Positions 48,417 to 61,700 of a stretch of DNA of 64,000 nt are shown in pieces (position 1 is the stretch's first letter; every line of letters begins with the position of its first letter). The stretch is from Saururus chinensis (taxonomy: Eukaryota > Streptophyta > Magnoliopsida > Piperales > Saururaceae): the NCBI GenBank assembly GCA_035235625.1, contig CP141144.1:40608014-40672013 (forward strand). The letters are read 5' to 3'. Under the pieces are notes generated by a model that saw only the letters and a program-made list of their open reading frames with translations, was not told where the DNA came from and ran no database searches. The position numbers and the translations under genes were made by a program.

Positions 48417-51400
48417 ATGGCTTCTTCTTCCAACTCTCAAGAACAAATAGTAGCTACTCGTCATATTTCACGATTTCCAGTGTTTCGCCTTGATGGGAAA
48501 CTTGCCGCTCGAGCGATCATGGATTTAACCAACGAGGATCAACATAAAAGGAATGAGGCTTTAAAGAAAAGTACTCCTGATTTAGATCGAATCTTCCTCA
48601 CAAGTAGGGATTGGATATACCCAAAACCTATGTACATTTGTGGGGATGGAGAGGATTCTGATGGCAGATTTCCTCAAGTTGAAGTAGGTATCTTCTGCTA
48701 CATCAGTAAATTATTTTGGACCAGTCTTCAATGGGAACGCGATTTGTCCATTAGTGCATATGAATCACGAGTGAACTTTTTAAAGCGACTTCCTAACTTC
48801 AATCTTTGCCAGCGAGGGATCAAGTGTGTTGAATTTACAAAGAGGGGGACCAAATATTACTTGAAACATGGTCATACTGATGTGGATTGTAGAGTTCTAT
48901 TTCCAAGCACTGTTGCATCTACTAGTATGAAGAGAGAGCAGCATAGTCAATTGGAAACCCTTTTGACCAATGCAATGACAAAAGGTTTTTCTTATAATGA
49001 TTTTGACTTCATAGATGGTTGGGCCTACCATTCAGAACGTTGGGTTTTGTTGACTGTCATGATGGTAGAATTTTACAAGGATGATTTGGAACGTTGTGGC
49101 TTGTTGGATGCAATTTTAGCCACCAAAAGAGGACTTGAATTCAACAAGCATATGTATGTCGCCATGTTAGAGTCTTTCTGCCCAGCCACCAACACATGCC
49201 TCTCTCCTAATGGAGAATTTGGGTTTTCTTTGCATGAAATGACTACAGTATCTTCTCTTTTGGGTATAGGAGAGGTTTATCAAGAATACATCCCTTGCAA
49301 CCGAGAATTAAAGTTGATATCATAGTCTCAGCCCAAGCTATACAGGATTTTAACAGAGTTATTTCTCCACTTCACCATCATTGCTAAGGAGAGGCAGAGT
49401 AACTCCAAGGGTGTATCTTTACAGCAGTGGACATGTCACTTTTTTAATATTGCTGAAGTCAACCAATCAAATGCCAAAGGCAATTCCAGCAAAAAGGGAC
49501 TGAAATTTCAATTTCGTCGTGGTCAACTTGATGAGTGGATCAAAAGACAGGCTAAAAAAGATTCTATTAGCATAGAAAGTTTCTATGTTCCTGAGAGTAA
49601 GGAACCTAGAGTGCATGCTTTAGAGGCTGATGCATGTGAAATGCAGAGGAAAACTTTCCTTGCTGCGTTTATTGCCGTTTGGCTTCGTCGTCGTGTTGTT
49701 CCCAATAGAAACTTTCGAGTCATTGACCCTTCACTCTTTCTTGTGTCATCCCGTATGGCCCTAGGGACAAAGTTTGCTGTTTGCCCTGCTATGATTGCTC
49801 GTTTATGTGCCAGACTTCAAGGGCACATAAGACATATGTGCATAGATAAATCAAAGCCAAAGGCCTATCCTGCGCATTATTTTTATGCATGGTATGTCCT
49901 CCACTGTCCTGTTTTACATAGTGCACCTACTCCTCAACGGGATCCAGGAGAAGCTTTTTTGAGGAGGTTGACAAGGAGTTCCCCTAAGCACTTTTCTTTG
50001 AAAGAAACAAGAAAGCTTATTCGTTTTCATGGGAATTGGCAGTTAGGGGATGCACCACTTCATAGTAATGATGGGTTGATGGTTGATTCTTTATCTCCTT
50101 CAGGCACAAAAGAGTTGAGCGATAGTATTTTTAGTTGGCTTATTTGCATCCACCCTAGCACTTTAGTTTATTGTGGCATGGGACAAATAGAGTTGGAACC
50201 ATATATGCTCAGTCAGTTTACAACTCAACTTGGCTATACTCAAGGGCTGGTTGATAACCCTAATCTTCGATGGAATCGTCGTGGAGGAGTTTGTGATGTT
50301 GCATGTGCTTGGTATCACTTTATCGAAGGTGGTATAGGAAGTAAGTTTTTGTATCCAGATGTTAATGCAACCACTACAGATTGTTTTGCACATTGGTGGG
50401 TGAGTGCAGCAGAGGCTTATTTAAATGCTGATTTATCACAAGCTCCAAAGTTCCATTGTGTTTCTAAAGATGCCCCTCTTGTAAAGAAGCGCCCTTCTGG
50501 AAGGGCGAGCTCTGATACAGGGTTTAGTCTCGAACCTCAACTTGATCCTCCTCGATTGAAAAAGAAAAAGGTCCATAGTGCAGAAGCTCTTACACAAGAT
50601 TCAAAGCTCCCTTCACCCACTCCCTCTCAGCCTTCTTAGCCGATAGGTGAGTTTTACGTATTTGTGCATTATATATATTATTTCCTTTCATCTCTGTATT
50701 TCTAAAATCCTCCTCTCACCCCCTTTTTTTATCATATATTTACAAATGTCTCCTCTTCTCACCAATATACTGAATCTGGAGAAAATGATGATGTGGACAT
50801 TAGTTCAAATTCTCTTTATCACATGGGTTCTGAGGATTTTCCTATGATTCCTGGGATGTCAGAAAATGTATTTGAAGAAGAAACTTGTGTCCTTAATTCC
50901 AATATTGTCCCCCAATTAGGTATTATTTTTATTTTCTTCTTCTTCTTATTATATTTTTCTTATTATCATCTTCCAATTTTCTTTTTCTTTATCCCCCTTC
51001 TTATTTTCTCTCTTTCTTTCTCTTCTTTTTTTTTATAGAAATCCTCAATGAAGATGTGATTCAAGATATCATAAACCCTCAAGACACTGAGGTAGGGCAA
51101 TTTTTAAAGGAGGATGTTACTCATGATAATGTTTCTGAAACTGCAATGCCGATGGATGATCTAATTCAAGACAAGGTTAATCTCATTATCATCCTTTTTT
51201 TTTGTTGATAATTACTTACTTTATGAGTATAAACTGCAGGATCCTTTAATTCATATTTTTTCGAAGGAAGTTGAGGCTGAATTGGAAATTGTTCATTCGT
51301 CCAAAGAAATTGGGGTTGAGTTGGAAGTTTCTCATTCCTCTAAAGAGTTTGGGCCTCAATTGGAAGCAGGAGTAGAAAGGATTGAAGCATTGAGTAACCT

Positions 51401-52350
51401 TTCTGGTACTCCAAGTTCTAGCTCTAGCATGATCCCGAGTATTGTCCCAAGTAAGAGTGCGTCTAATTTAGAGGCAAATCCTTTAGAGATTGCTAGCCCC
51501 CAGGCTCAATTAAATACAAATGTTGACCAATTGATTTCTTCTGCTGGACCATCTAGTGACAAATTGCTTGCTTCTGGTGAATCATCTAGTGATAAGTTGG
51601 TCGCTTCTAGTGAACCATATTGTGACAAATTGATTCCTTCAGGTGAACCATCAAGTGAGCAAATTACTTCTGTGCAATCATTGTTCATTACCAACTTGTC
51701 TACGATCTTCATACAAACACTTCGTTCATTGGTTGAACAAACTCCCCACATGATTGGGATGAAACGAGCTGAATTGGAAGGTCTTTTAAATTTTTATCAA
51801 GCTTCAAGGCTTTGATACCAGCTCATACCAATGTGATCTAAACAAGATGGTCAAGATCTCTGAGGAACTTTATAATCTTCCCTCTTCAGCTAATGTTCAA
51901 AAAGAGAGAGATTTCAAGATGGGGATAAAAAGAGAGCTTTTGCAAAAGTGGGAGAAACTTGACCATAAGTTGAAAGATATTGAAGCTCGCACTGATATGG
52001 CATCTTCAACTCTAATTGAACTGACGGATTCCCAAACCCTTGTCACACAAGAATTAAATGAAGTGGAAAGTCAGATTACAATACTTCTTAAGAAGAAGGA
52101 AGCCCTTCAGCTTAAAGGTCAAGAAATTTCAGTGTAACGACAAATTGTTGAAGCTAAGCTCTTAGAGTTGTCACCCCAGGTTAGGGACTTGGATGAGAAG
52201 ATTGCTAACCTTTCTGGGGAATTAAACAAGGTTCATCAAGAAGTTGCAATAATGGAAAGTATGGAATCAACCATTTCAAAAGCCCGAGAAGATGCAACTA
52301 GTCATGCACGAGAGCAACTAACCACTATTCTTAACAATTTTCATTTTTAG
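48417..52350 (+). pseudogene. Antisense PMD plus coiled-coil gene of the Tat element
   Basis: Encoded opposite to gag-pol. The first frame, 48417 to 50639, is open except for one TAG at 49323-49325. It shows a plant mobile domain of the aminotransferase-like type: RDWIYPKPMYICG, SERWVLLTVMMVEF, ESFCPATNTCLSPNGEFGFS, LLGIGEVYQEYIPCNREL, then KTFLAAFIAVWLRRRVVP and CARLQGHIRHMC. Further exons follow with good GT-AG sites in phase: about 50.76-50.919, 51039-51175 and from 51240, an acidic/Ser-rich linker with repeated PSSDKL units. The end (51847-52350) is a heptad-rich coiled coil. Lesions: the TAG, a stop at 50637-50639 before a GTGAGT donor, a frameshift near 51800, and TAA at 52135. Probably a nuclear protein in origin; function unknown. 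An upstream UTR intron is suggested by an acceptor at 48377. Confidence 0.78.
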
Positions 52351-52542
52351 ATTCTTCATGTGTATTTTTTTTAATCATAGCTGAGAGATCATTTTAACCT
52401 TAGTCTTGATGACATTCACCACTTCATTTATTAATTGAGATGTGATTTCTTATTTTAACCCCTTATTTCTTTCCTCTCTTTTTTTTATACATATTTACTT
52501 ATTTATTTGTTTGCATCTTTCTCCAAAGTTTTGGTGATATAA

Positions 52543-53949
52543 CTAAAAGTTTTTTTTTATCACTTTTTTTAGGGATAATATTTTTTTTAGAAATTTCCCA
52601 TTGATTGGTAGCAAACAATGATCACCTTCTTGTGTTAGGAGCCGATATGCTCCATTGGAATATACTGTTTCAACAACATATGGCCCTTCCCACTTGGGTT
52701 CAAATTTGCCTTTTGACTTATGTGTAAAAATCATTGGTCGTTTGACGGTGAGTACCAAGTCACCCTTCTTGAAAGATCTTTGTTTAACTTTTTTATTAAA
52801 AGCCCCTATCATCCTTGCTTGATATAATTCTGTAATTTGTTGGGCTTCTAGTCTTTTTTCATCAAGAGTTTCTAACTCTTGTAAGCGTAGTTTGATATTC
52901 TCATCATCCGTTAATTGATTTGCCAAAGCCACTCTTAATGATGGGATTTGAATTTCTAGAGGTAAAACTGCTTCACACCCATAAACAAGTGAGAAAGGTG
53001 CTTGAGTTGCATTTCGAACTGTGGTGCGATAAGCCCATAATGCTTCTAGCAACTTTTCATGCCAATCTCTTTTATTCTTTGAAATAATTTTCTTTAGAAG
53101 TTTGCATATGGTTTTGTTGAAAGCTTCAGCAAGTCCGTTGGCTGCAGGATTATATGCTGTTGAGGCAACGCTCTCAATGCCATACTTTGCACAAAATTGA
53201 TAAAATTTATAGTTTGCAAATTGAGGTCCATTATCATGAACAAACCTCCTTGGAACTCCAAATCTATAAATGATATGGGTTCTCAAGAATTTCAATACAT
53301 CTTTGGTTTTTGTTTCACGAAGGGTTGTAGCTTCTGCCCATTTTGAGAAATAATCAGTAAATGTGATCATAAATCTATGGCCTTCAGATGAACTAGGGGT
53401 AATAGAACCTATGATGTCCATTCCCCATGTTTCGAATGGCCAAGAGGCACTTGTGGGGTGAAGAAATTCAAGTGCCTAATGTATAAAGTTTGCATGGTAT
53501 TGACATGCTAGACATTTTTTGGCATATTCCATGCAATCTTTTATCATAGTAGGCCAATAATATCCCAACCTCTTGATCCTATCTTGCAATTTTGGACCTA
53601 GTTGATGGGCACCACAAATGCCATCATGAGTTTCTTGGATCACTTTTTCAGCTTCCTTTTGCGATAAACACCTACGTAAGATTCCGTCATAAGACTTATG
53701 ATACAATGTTTTCATTTTTGCATCATAATAAAAATTTTGGGCTCGTTGCCTTATGCTTGCTGCCTTTGATGGTTCTTGAGGTAAGATGTTATGCATGACG
53801 AAATCAATGAAAGGAGAACGCCAATCATCTGACTCAAAGTCAAATGAAATTTGCACTATATTGTTACAATCACTTAGTATTTTAGCTTCGTCATGTAATA
53901 ATCTTCTTTCACATATAGAAACTCCTATACTCTGTCCTAATATTGTCAT
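52543..53949 (-). pseudogene. Tat integrase
   Basis: Order: HHCC zinc finger (HDGICGAH...CLACQYH, 53.64-53.49 kb), catalytic core with MDIIGS (Asp), FVHDNGPQFAN (Asp) and NGLAEAFNKT (Glu), and the C-terminal domain ending at 52543 with KGKFEPKWEGPYVV. It inserts the cDNA into the genome. A single in-frame TAG at 53474-53476 separates zinc finger and core; both sides are in the same frame. The gene ends about 190 bp from the end of the antisense PMD gene, tail to tail. Confidence 0.9.
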
Positions 53950-56285
53950 AGAGGTGGCTAAGGCTGCAAGAGCATCTGCTTTAACATTCTTTGATCTTAC
54001 AATGTGTTATATGTCAAAATCATCAAATGTTGCTGCTAATTTTTTAGCCATGGAATGATAGGGTACAAATTCAGCTTTTCTTACTTCAAAAACCCTTTCA
54101 TCTGGTTAATAACTAATAAGGAATCACCGAAGGCTAAAAGGGATTTCATTCGTAATTCCTGTGCCAATTGCATTCCAATGATCAAGGCCATGTACTCAGC
54201 CATGTTATTAGAACATGGTTGTGTTAACACAAAAGCATGTGGTATTATATAATTTTCAGGTGTGATAAAGACAATGCCTACTCCGGATACATTCTGTCCT
54301 TTATCGTTTGACCTTGATGCACCATCAAAATACATCTGCCATGTGTTTTCCTTAACTCTTATGGAGTTTGCACAAAAGACGGCTTCATTAGGTAAATCTT
54401 CTTGTAATTTTGAACCATTTTTTAAAGGGTGTTCAGCAAGAAAATCTGCTAATGCTTGACCTTTTACTGCCTTTTGTGGAATATATACCAAATCATAGGG
54501 TGATAACAAAAGTGACCATTTTGCCAATCGAGAATTAAGAGATCCTGCCTTCGTCATCAAGATTTTGAGCGGATTAATTCGAGATACGACAAATGTGGTT
54601 TGACCCAACAAATAATGTCTTAGCTTTTCAACTGCAAACATGAGCGCCAAACATTCTTTTTCGATAGGAGAATATCTATGCTCAGCCCCAACCATCATTC
54701 GACTCAGGTAATACAAAGCTTGTTCTTGACCTTCATCATTTTTCTGTGCTAACATTGCACCAAGTGAATGATCAAGAGCCTTTGTGTATAGGATGAATGG
54801 TCGACCTTGGATGGGTGCTGCTAGGACAGGTGGTTGGGTGAGATAATGCTTAATTTGGTTGAAAGCATTATCACATGCTTTGTCTCATACAAAGTCTACC
54901 CCTTTCTTCATCAGTCGAGAGAATGGTTGACATCTTTCAGACAAGTTTGAAATAAATCTTCTTATGTATGCTAATCGCCCTTGAAGCCCCTTTAATTCTC
55001 ATAAATTTCTTGGTGGCCTCATTTCTGTTATTGCTTTTGTTTTTGTAGGGTCTACCATAATTCCATCTTTGGTTACAATGAACCCTAAAAATTTGCCGGA
55101 AGACACCCCTAGAAAGCATTTGAGAGGATTCATTCTCATTTGGTGTTGACAAAAATTTTCAAAAATTATGCGAAGGTCTATTAAATGATCACTTGCATGT
55201 TTGCTTTTGACAGCAAGGTCATCAACATAACACTCCACCTTTTTAAGTAAATGTTCTTTGAATATTTTTGTCATAGCCCTTTGATATGTTGCTCCAGCAT
55301 TCTTTAAACCAAATGGCATAACTGTGTAGCAATAAATACCAAAAGGAGTTTTGAATGTTGTATGTTTTTCATCCTCTCGGTTCATTTTTATTTGATTGTA
55401 CCCAGAATATCCATCCATAAATGACATACGGTTGTAACCAGTTGTGTTGTCAACCAAAATTTTTGTAAATGGTAATGGGAATTCATCTTTTGGACATGCA
55501 TCATTTAGGTCTCTAAAATCGATGCACACTCGAATTTTTCCATTCTTTTTTATGACTGGTACAATATTAGCAAGCCAATCAGGGTGTTGTTCTTCCCTAA
55601 TGAATCCTGCTTCTTTTAGTTTTTGAACCTCTTTTTCAATTTCTTGCATTATCGAGGGCTTGAATCGTCTCTGTGCTTGTTTGATAGGTTTTACACCATG
55701 CTTGATGTTCAAATGATGAATGGCAACTTCCGGATTTAGTCCTGGCATTTCGGTATAATTCCAAGCGAACACATCTTTAAATTCTTTAAGTAGAAGAATC
55801 AAAGATTCTGCCTCCTTACTAGTAAGACTAGTGCTGAGGAAGATGGGCAATGGGTGTTCATCTGTACCCAAATTTACTTCTCTTACCTCGTCTTCGGTAA
55901 GAGGAATAATTTTTACTTCTTCCTCAATTTCATAATCTTGTATTTCTTCAACATCATCAAATTCATTATTTTCATTATTATTAGTCTCATTGTTTTCAAA
56001 ACATTCTATTGAGACCATATTTACAGACTTTGCGTCAAAATTAAACATTTCAAGTGATTCAAAGAAATCACAAGTGTCCACATCTGAGCCCCAACTAGAA
56101 GTTTTACATGATTCATTATCACTTTCATTCGACTGAGATAAATTAATAATGTCTAATTTAAATCCCAAGCCATGTAAAGAAGGATTTTTTCGTTTTGGCA
56201 TTAGAAATGGCTGCAATGGGGTTTTTCTCCCCACACCATTGTTAAAACCACCTTGAGAATCAAAGTTGTAACCCATCCTTTTCAT
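53950..56285 (-). pseudogene. Tat reverse transcriptase, RNase H and second RNase H
   Basis: The reverse transcriptase spans about 55.65-55.05 kb with VCIDFRDLNDACPKDEFPLP, FMDGYSGYNQI, MPFGLKNAGATYQRAM and the active site YVDDLAVKS. The classical RNase H follows (LYYLSRMMVGAEHRYSPIEK, about 54.72 kb), then an archaeal-type RNase H (MYFDGASRSNDKG, NMAEYMALIIGMQLA, FGDSLLVINQMKG; 54.34-54.09 kb), the dual arrangement of the Tat lineage. Lesions: TGA at 54999, TGA in place of a Trp near 54.89 kb, a frameshift near 54080, and a stop near 54007. Upstream, about 200 residues are acidic and Asn-rich and link to the protease. Confidence 0.92.
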
Positions 56286-56556
56286 GATGTTTTTTGATAT
56301 TGAACTATAGTTTTTTAATTTAACTTCATCTTTTTATGAATTTGATTCCTCTCTTGAAGGTTGATTAAGAGTGGAAACTCGATGAAATATAATTTCTTTG
56401 GAATTATCATTTTCAGGTACAAGGAAAGTAGATCCCTCAGGATTTTCTATATATGAAAAGGTATGCAAATGAGTCAAAGGTAACTCAAAGTAAGTTGCCA
56501 ATTCTAGAAAATCATTTTTCAAAATTTTAAATGGTTGATTTGTAAATATTATTGTT

Positions 56557-57928
56557 TCAGAAAAAAGATGCAATATACCTTGAAAATAAATTTCTATTCA
56601 TGCGTACACCATCTTTGGAAGTCATTTTCTTTACATCATTTACAACATATTTGCCATACGACTTTTCATTTACATGGATAGTGTACTTTCCTTTAGCATT
56701 TGCAAACCTAGCATTGCTTCCTTGAGGATTTATTTCTTTCGAGTTCTCAGACTCCTCAATATCGTCATCTTCATACATAGCAGAGTCAGCAAAATAGGCT
56801 TCAACACCCTTGAATGGTTTCTTGTCAGCAAATACTCGGTGAATTTTTCCATCATCTCCAATGTATTTGAAGCATTGGTGAAGTGTTGAGGGTATCACCA
56901 GGTTTTCATGTATCCAAGTCCGACCTAACAAAAGACTATAGGAAGTTTGGTTACTAATTACATAACATGTTACTTCAGACTTCAAACTCCCAATTCGACA
57001 TTTTAGGCGGATCTTTCCCTTAGCTTTTTGTGAATTTGCATCATATCCTTGAATACTTGTCATTGTAGGAGTAAGCTTCTTCATAGGGATTCCTAAGTAC
57101 TCCAAGGTACGAACTGGGAGAATATTGATTCCAGAACCTGGGTCTATTTGAATTTGACGTAGTTCCACATGACCAATATACCCCATATGATACAACGGCC
57201 TTGTATGTTTCATGTCTCCAAGTAGCATATCATCCTTTGAGAATGTGATTGTTGTCTGAAGATTGTCAAGTTTAGCTTCATGACACTTTTCACATGTTTC
57301 TTTTCTCCTTTAATTTCAACACGGTTGACATGAGGTGCATATTTTTCAGCTTCCATTAGCACATTGACAACCGTCTTTCTAATCTCTGGAGACAACCGAA
57401 GCAAATCATACATTGTCAACCTACAGGCACATTTGCTAGTTCAGCAATCAAGTCATAATTTAAAGGCTCACTTATATCTCGAAGAGGTGAACTTCTTTTG
57501 ATTGGCTCTTGAAACCGAACAACTTTTTGTTGTTTTATTTTTTCTCTTTCTTTCCCATAGTCGGAATAATCTTTATGGTAATCTCGCCCTGACCTTGTTC
57601 CAGGATTTGATTCTTCAGTGTTATGGATTTGCTCTATGCTTTCTTCGGAATCGGATGCAGAATCATCATAAGTTTCTCCAGCAACCTCTACATTAGTCAA
57701 TCTGGTTATGTTGCAGGAATCCGAGTATTCTTCTTTGAGTGTTGGAGCGTACTTGTGATGAAGAGAAATCATGTTACATACAACTATTCCATCATCATCT
57801 TTGTCTTTTTCTTTTAAGGGAACAATCATCGAGTCATCATCACTTCCCCATCCAGTAGGGATAATTTTTTCATTGCTTGCCCATGGAGATACTTTAGGGA
57901 TTCTTATTTTGTACCTCTTTCGTCCCAT
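56557..57928 (-). pseudogene. Tat aspartic protease region
   Basis: The protease core is in the frame 57228-56557: IDPGSGINILPVRTLEYLGI, with the Asp of the usual D-S/T/G-G active site followed by a Pro; then CRIGSLKSEVTCYVI and YSLLLGRTWIH. Upstream, ELANVPVG and MYDLLRLSPEIRKTVVNVLM are the conserved lead-in of Tat proteases. The stretch is broken by a stop at 57416 and a frameshift near 57.22 kb. The enzyme would cleave the polyprotein. Asp-Pro-Gly in place of Asp-Gly-Gly or Asp-Ser-Gly is unusual and may be inactive. Confidence 0.75.
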
Positions 57929-57970
57929 ATACTCAACCCAATGTTCTTCATAGTCTTTTAGATTACAATT

Positions 57971-58549
57971 TTAAGCCTTTGGGGCTTGAAGTTGGTTATT
58001 AGATACTTCAACTTGAGTCTTGGGGGTAATAACTTGGTCTCTAGAAGATTTTACCAAAGACTTAGCCCTTCTAGACCTTAATCTAGCTTTTCGCTTTAAT
58101 AGCGAATTATTTCCAGCAAAAGAAGTCACATTCGGATGCTGAGGCGAGTATGGAGGTCTTTGAGCTTCTACATCTGGAACTTTGGTTTCAAAACTCGTTT
58201 CTTTTCCCCATGGGGCTTTTAATTCTTTCTTTTTGTGCACATAGGGATCAATTTGAGGGTTCTTTAGGCTTTTAGAAGATTGTTGTATCTTTGAAGATAA
58301 GCCAAGCCAAGAGGGACGAAGATTTATTTTTATTTCTTGAAAGTCTTTCACCAATGTCCCCACTAAGTTTGGTGAGTCATTTGAATCCATTCCTAGCTTT
58401 GAATCTTTCACCGAAACCATATGACACTCATGAGTTATGTTTTCATCCTCTTCTTCTTCTTTTTTAATTGGGATGATCATCTTATCTTCATTTTGCTCCG
58501 AGTGAGATTGAATTGTGAGGTTGCCTTCTTTAAATTGTGGTAGCCCCAC
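57971..58549 (-). pseudogene. Charged linker between Tat gag and protease
   Basis: A 192-codon frame with acidic and basic clusters (IIPIKKEEEEDENITHECHM, KARLRSRRAKSLVKSS). It resembles parts of the neighbouring frames (IIP-K-E-D-DD-I-CNMISLHHK) and probably arose by internal duplication. No domain is recognised. It is separated from gag and protease by stops at about 58560 and 57971. Confidence 0.5.
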
Positions 58550-58778
58550 AATGTTTTCTGTTTCTCACTTAGTCTCTTTTCTTTGTGGGTTATCTTCCTT
58601 TTCATTCTCTTCCCAAGCCCTCCAACCATTAGATAAAGGCTTCTCATTTTCATTTCCAAGCATAGTCCAAGGCTTATCTGTTTTAGTCTCTATGTCTGTT
58701 TTCTCCAAAAGGATAGTCTTCTCTTCATCTTCTGGCCAAGCCCACCATCCATTAGGTAAAAGTTTCTCATTTTGATTT

Positions 58779-61700
58779 TCAAGAACAGGCCAAGGCTTTA
58801 TCTATTTTAGTTTCTGTGTCTGTATTTCTCACTTCATCCTCTGGCCAAGCCCTCCATTCAATTGGAAGGGAGTGATCTCCATATTCAAAGGTTAACCATG
58901 CTTCATTGTTGTTTATTTCAATGTCTAGTTCTTGATTTGAAACATTTTGTTGGATTTCAATTGAGTCATCTGACTCATAATCCAATACAATGACGAGATT
59001 ATCTTCAACTTCATAATGATCATCTTCACTTTCTGAGTCTGAGATTATAATGACATTATTACATTCCCAAAATTCTTTAATCACTTCTTTCTCTTCGAGA
59101 ATTGGGACCACCACGTCATTTAGCCTTTCCTCCTTTTCCCAAGGTTCCGGTGGCATAAATTCTGCCAAAGTACATGGAACCCTTGGCTCTTGTTCAAGCA
59201 ATTCTATTGGCAAGACCTCACTCTTCCTTTTTGCCTTCTTTTTCTTCTTGCTCTTATTTTTTGACTTAGTTACACCCCGTAACTTTGGTAAGGGGAGGAA
59301 TGCTCCTATTCTAGTAATATCATATACTTTGGGTGTACGAGATTTTTTTTTAACAATCTCCCACTTTTCATCCTTCAAGAGATCTGGATGCACCCACATG
59401 AAGGTGCCATCTGATATTTGAAGAGGGACAAGTGACTTGTAATCATCTAGGACAACTTCTGCATATTTAAACTCCACATCTTCTTCTTCATAAGGAACCT
59501 GTACTTGGATCGGCTCAAAAGCCCCGAATTGGACTGAAATTAAATTTGAAGAAACTTTCTTTTCTTCTCGAGTCAACCTAATGACTCCCTCATCAATTAG
59601 AGCCTGCATTTGATCCTTAAAAACATAACATTGTTTGATATTATGGCCCAGTATCCGATGGAACAAACAAAATGATGGATCATTTGTTTGTTTTTCTTCA
59701 TTTGGTCTTTTGCACTCTGGCAGCTTGATCTTCCCTTTCTTCATCAACTCGTGAAAGAGGTTTTCAGTTTCATTTACATCAAAAGAATATTCTCTATTCA
59801 TTCTTTCTTTTAATGTTCTCTTCTTCACTTCAACCATCTTGTCTTTCTTCTCTTGAGAAGTTACTTCAGAAGTTTGAATAGAAAGTGCTTCTTTCTTCTT
59901 ACTAGGCTTAACATACTCTTTCTTTTCACCATATTTTTCAGCCTCTCGTTCAAACACTAATCGCTCTGCCTCAATAGCACTTTTCATGAGATCGTTAAAA
60001 GTTTCTGGCTTTATAGATCCCATCTTTGATTGAATCTTTACTCGAAGATTCAAACGACATATTTCTGTAAGATTTTTCTGAGTTGTTCCATCCGGACACT
60101 TTAGTGCAAGAGCCCTCCATCTTTTTATAAAGTCACATACCGTCTCCTTTGGCCCTTGCTTTGTTGAATAAAGTTGAGCCATAGAAGTGGTTGCTTCTTC
60201 ATCAAAGAAATGGCTCAAGAATTTAGCCTCCAAGTCTGCCCATGTTTGTACTGATTCTTCTGGCAAAGTCATATACCAGTCGAATGCAGTTCCTTTCAAA
60301 GTGCTAACAAATAGTCTAATTAGTATAGCATCATTGCTAATAAGGTTTCCAGTCAAGGCCTTGAAGTGGCAAAGATGTTGTTTTGGAGAAGCTTGACCAT
60401 TATAGGTTTGTAAGTTTGGCTGCTTGAATTTAGGTGGGAATGGTATTTTGTCCATCCAAGCCGGGTATGGGGAATTTACTCCAGCTTTTCTCAACTTGGA
60501 CTCTTCTTGGATGTGTTTAAGAGCTTCTTGCATCTCTTTTCTTGATACAAGTGCTTCAGGACTTTCTCGATCCATTCCTTCATTCCCATGAGAATTAACT
60601 TCATGGAAATCACCTTGATGATTAGAAGTGCTTTGTTGATTTTGAGTTCTTGTGGCTAAAGCTCCAATCATGGCTTTCAATTCTTCTATTTGCTTCTCTT
60701 GATCTGCCATGAATTTGATAAAACGAGTAGGAGCTTGCCCTATTTCTATGTCTTCTCTTTCTCCTGTGGTCATATGTACTCCAACTTTTCTGGATTCTAA
60801 GGAAGACAAAGTTATTGGGATAGTATTGGAAGATGTAGAACTTTCTTCAACTTGCACCTCTTCTTCACTATCATCTTCATTATGAGGAATAATCGAAGGG
60901 AATTCACTTGTTACAAAAGTGAATTTAGGAGACCTTGCAGAAGTCCCTACACCTTCGTCTTTTAAAGAAATTTTCTTTTTACTCCTTGTGTAGTATTGAG
61001 TTGTCTTGATGGCTTGATCATCTTCTTCTTTAGAGCCAACCATGTTTACTATTGCAATATTAGGCTCTTTTTCCTTAGGGATCCAACTTTGAGTTGTTTT
61101 CAAAATTTTAGGAGAATTTGAACTCGAATCCTCAAATTTATCGTCCAAAGACAATTTCTCCCAACTACCACTTGATATTGATCTTGATTTCTTAAAATTC
61201 TTTCTTCTTCTTGGGGCAAGATCTATTGAAGAATCAGACCCATTGGGAGAAGACAATCTTTTAGAATCTTCATGTAACATATTATCTTTAGGAGTTGGAT
61301 GTTGTAAAGACTTGTTGATATCTTCATCCTTCACATTTTCCCTCCTCCAACAAAACTTTGATTTGTCAAAGGTAGGAAATGGACTAAATTTTGATGACTT
61401 TCTTCCTCGAAAATGTGGTCTCTTCCCAAAGTTGTTCCTTTGATAGTTTTGGCCTTGAAAAAGATTGCCACATGTAGGACATGCAAATAGTACACTTTGT
61501 TGAGATTTCCTTGGGAAAGTTTCATTGTAAGTAAAATCTTCATATTCTTTTTTATAGAAAGAGTTTTCCCCCCTCATATCTTTTTGTCCTCTTATTTTCA
61601 TAGGCCTCCACTTTTTGGTGTTTAAATCATTACTCATAATGCAATAGCCACCTTGTGAAACTTCATTCTCCATTATAGGTGACTCATGCTCAAGAGCATT

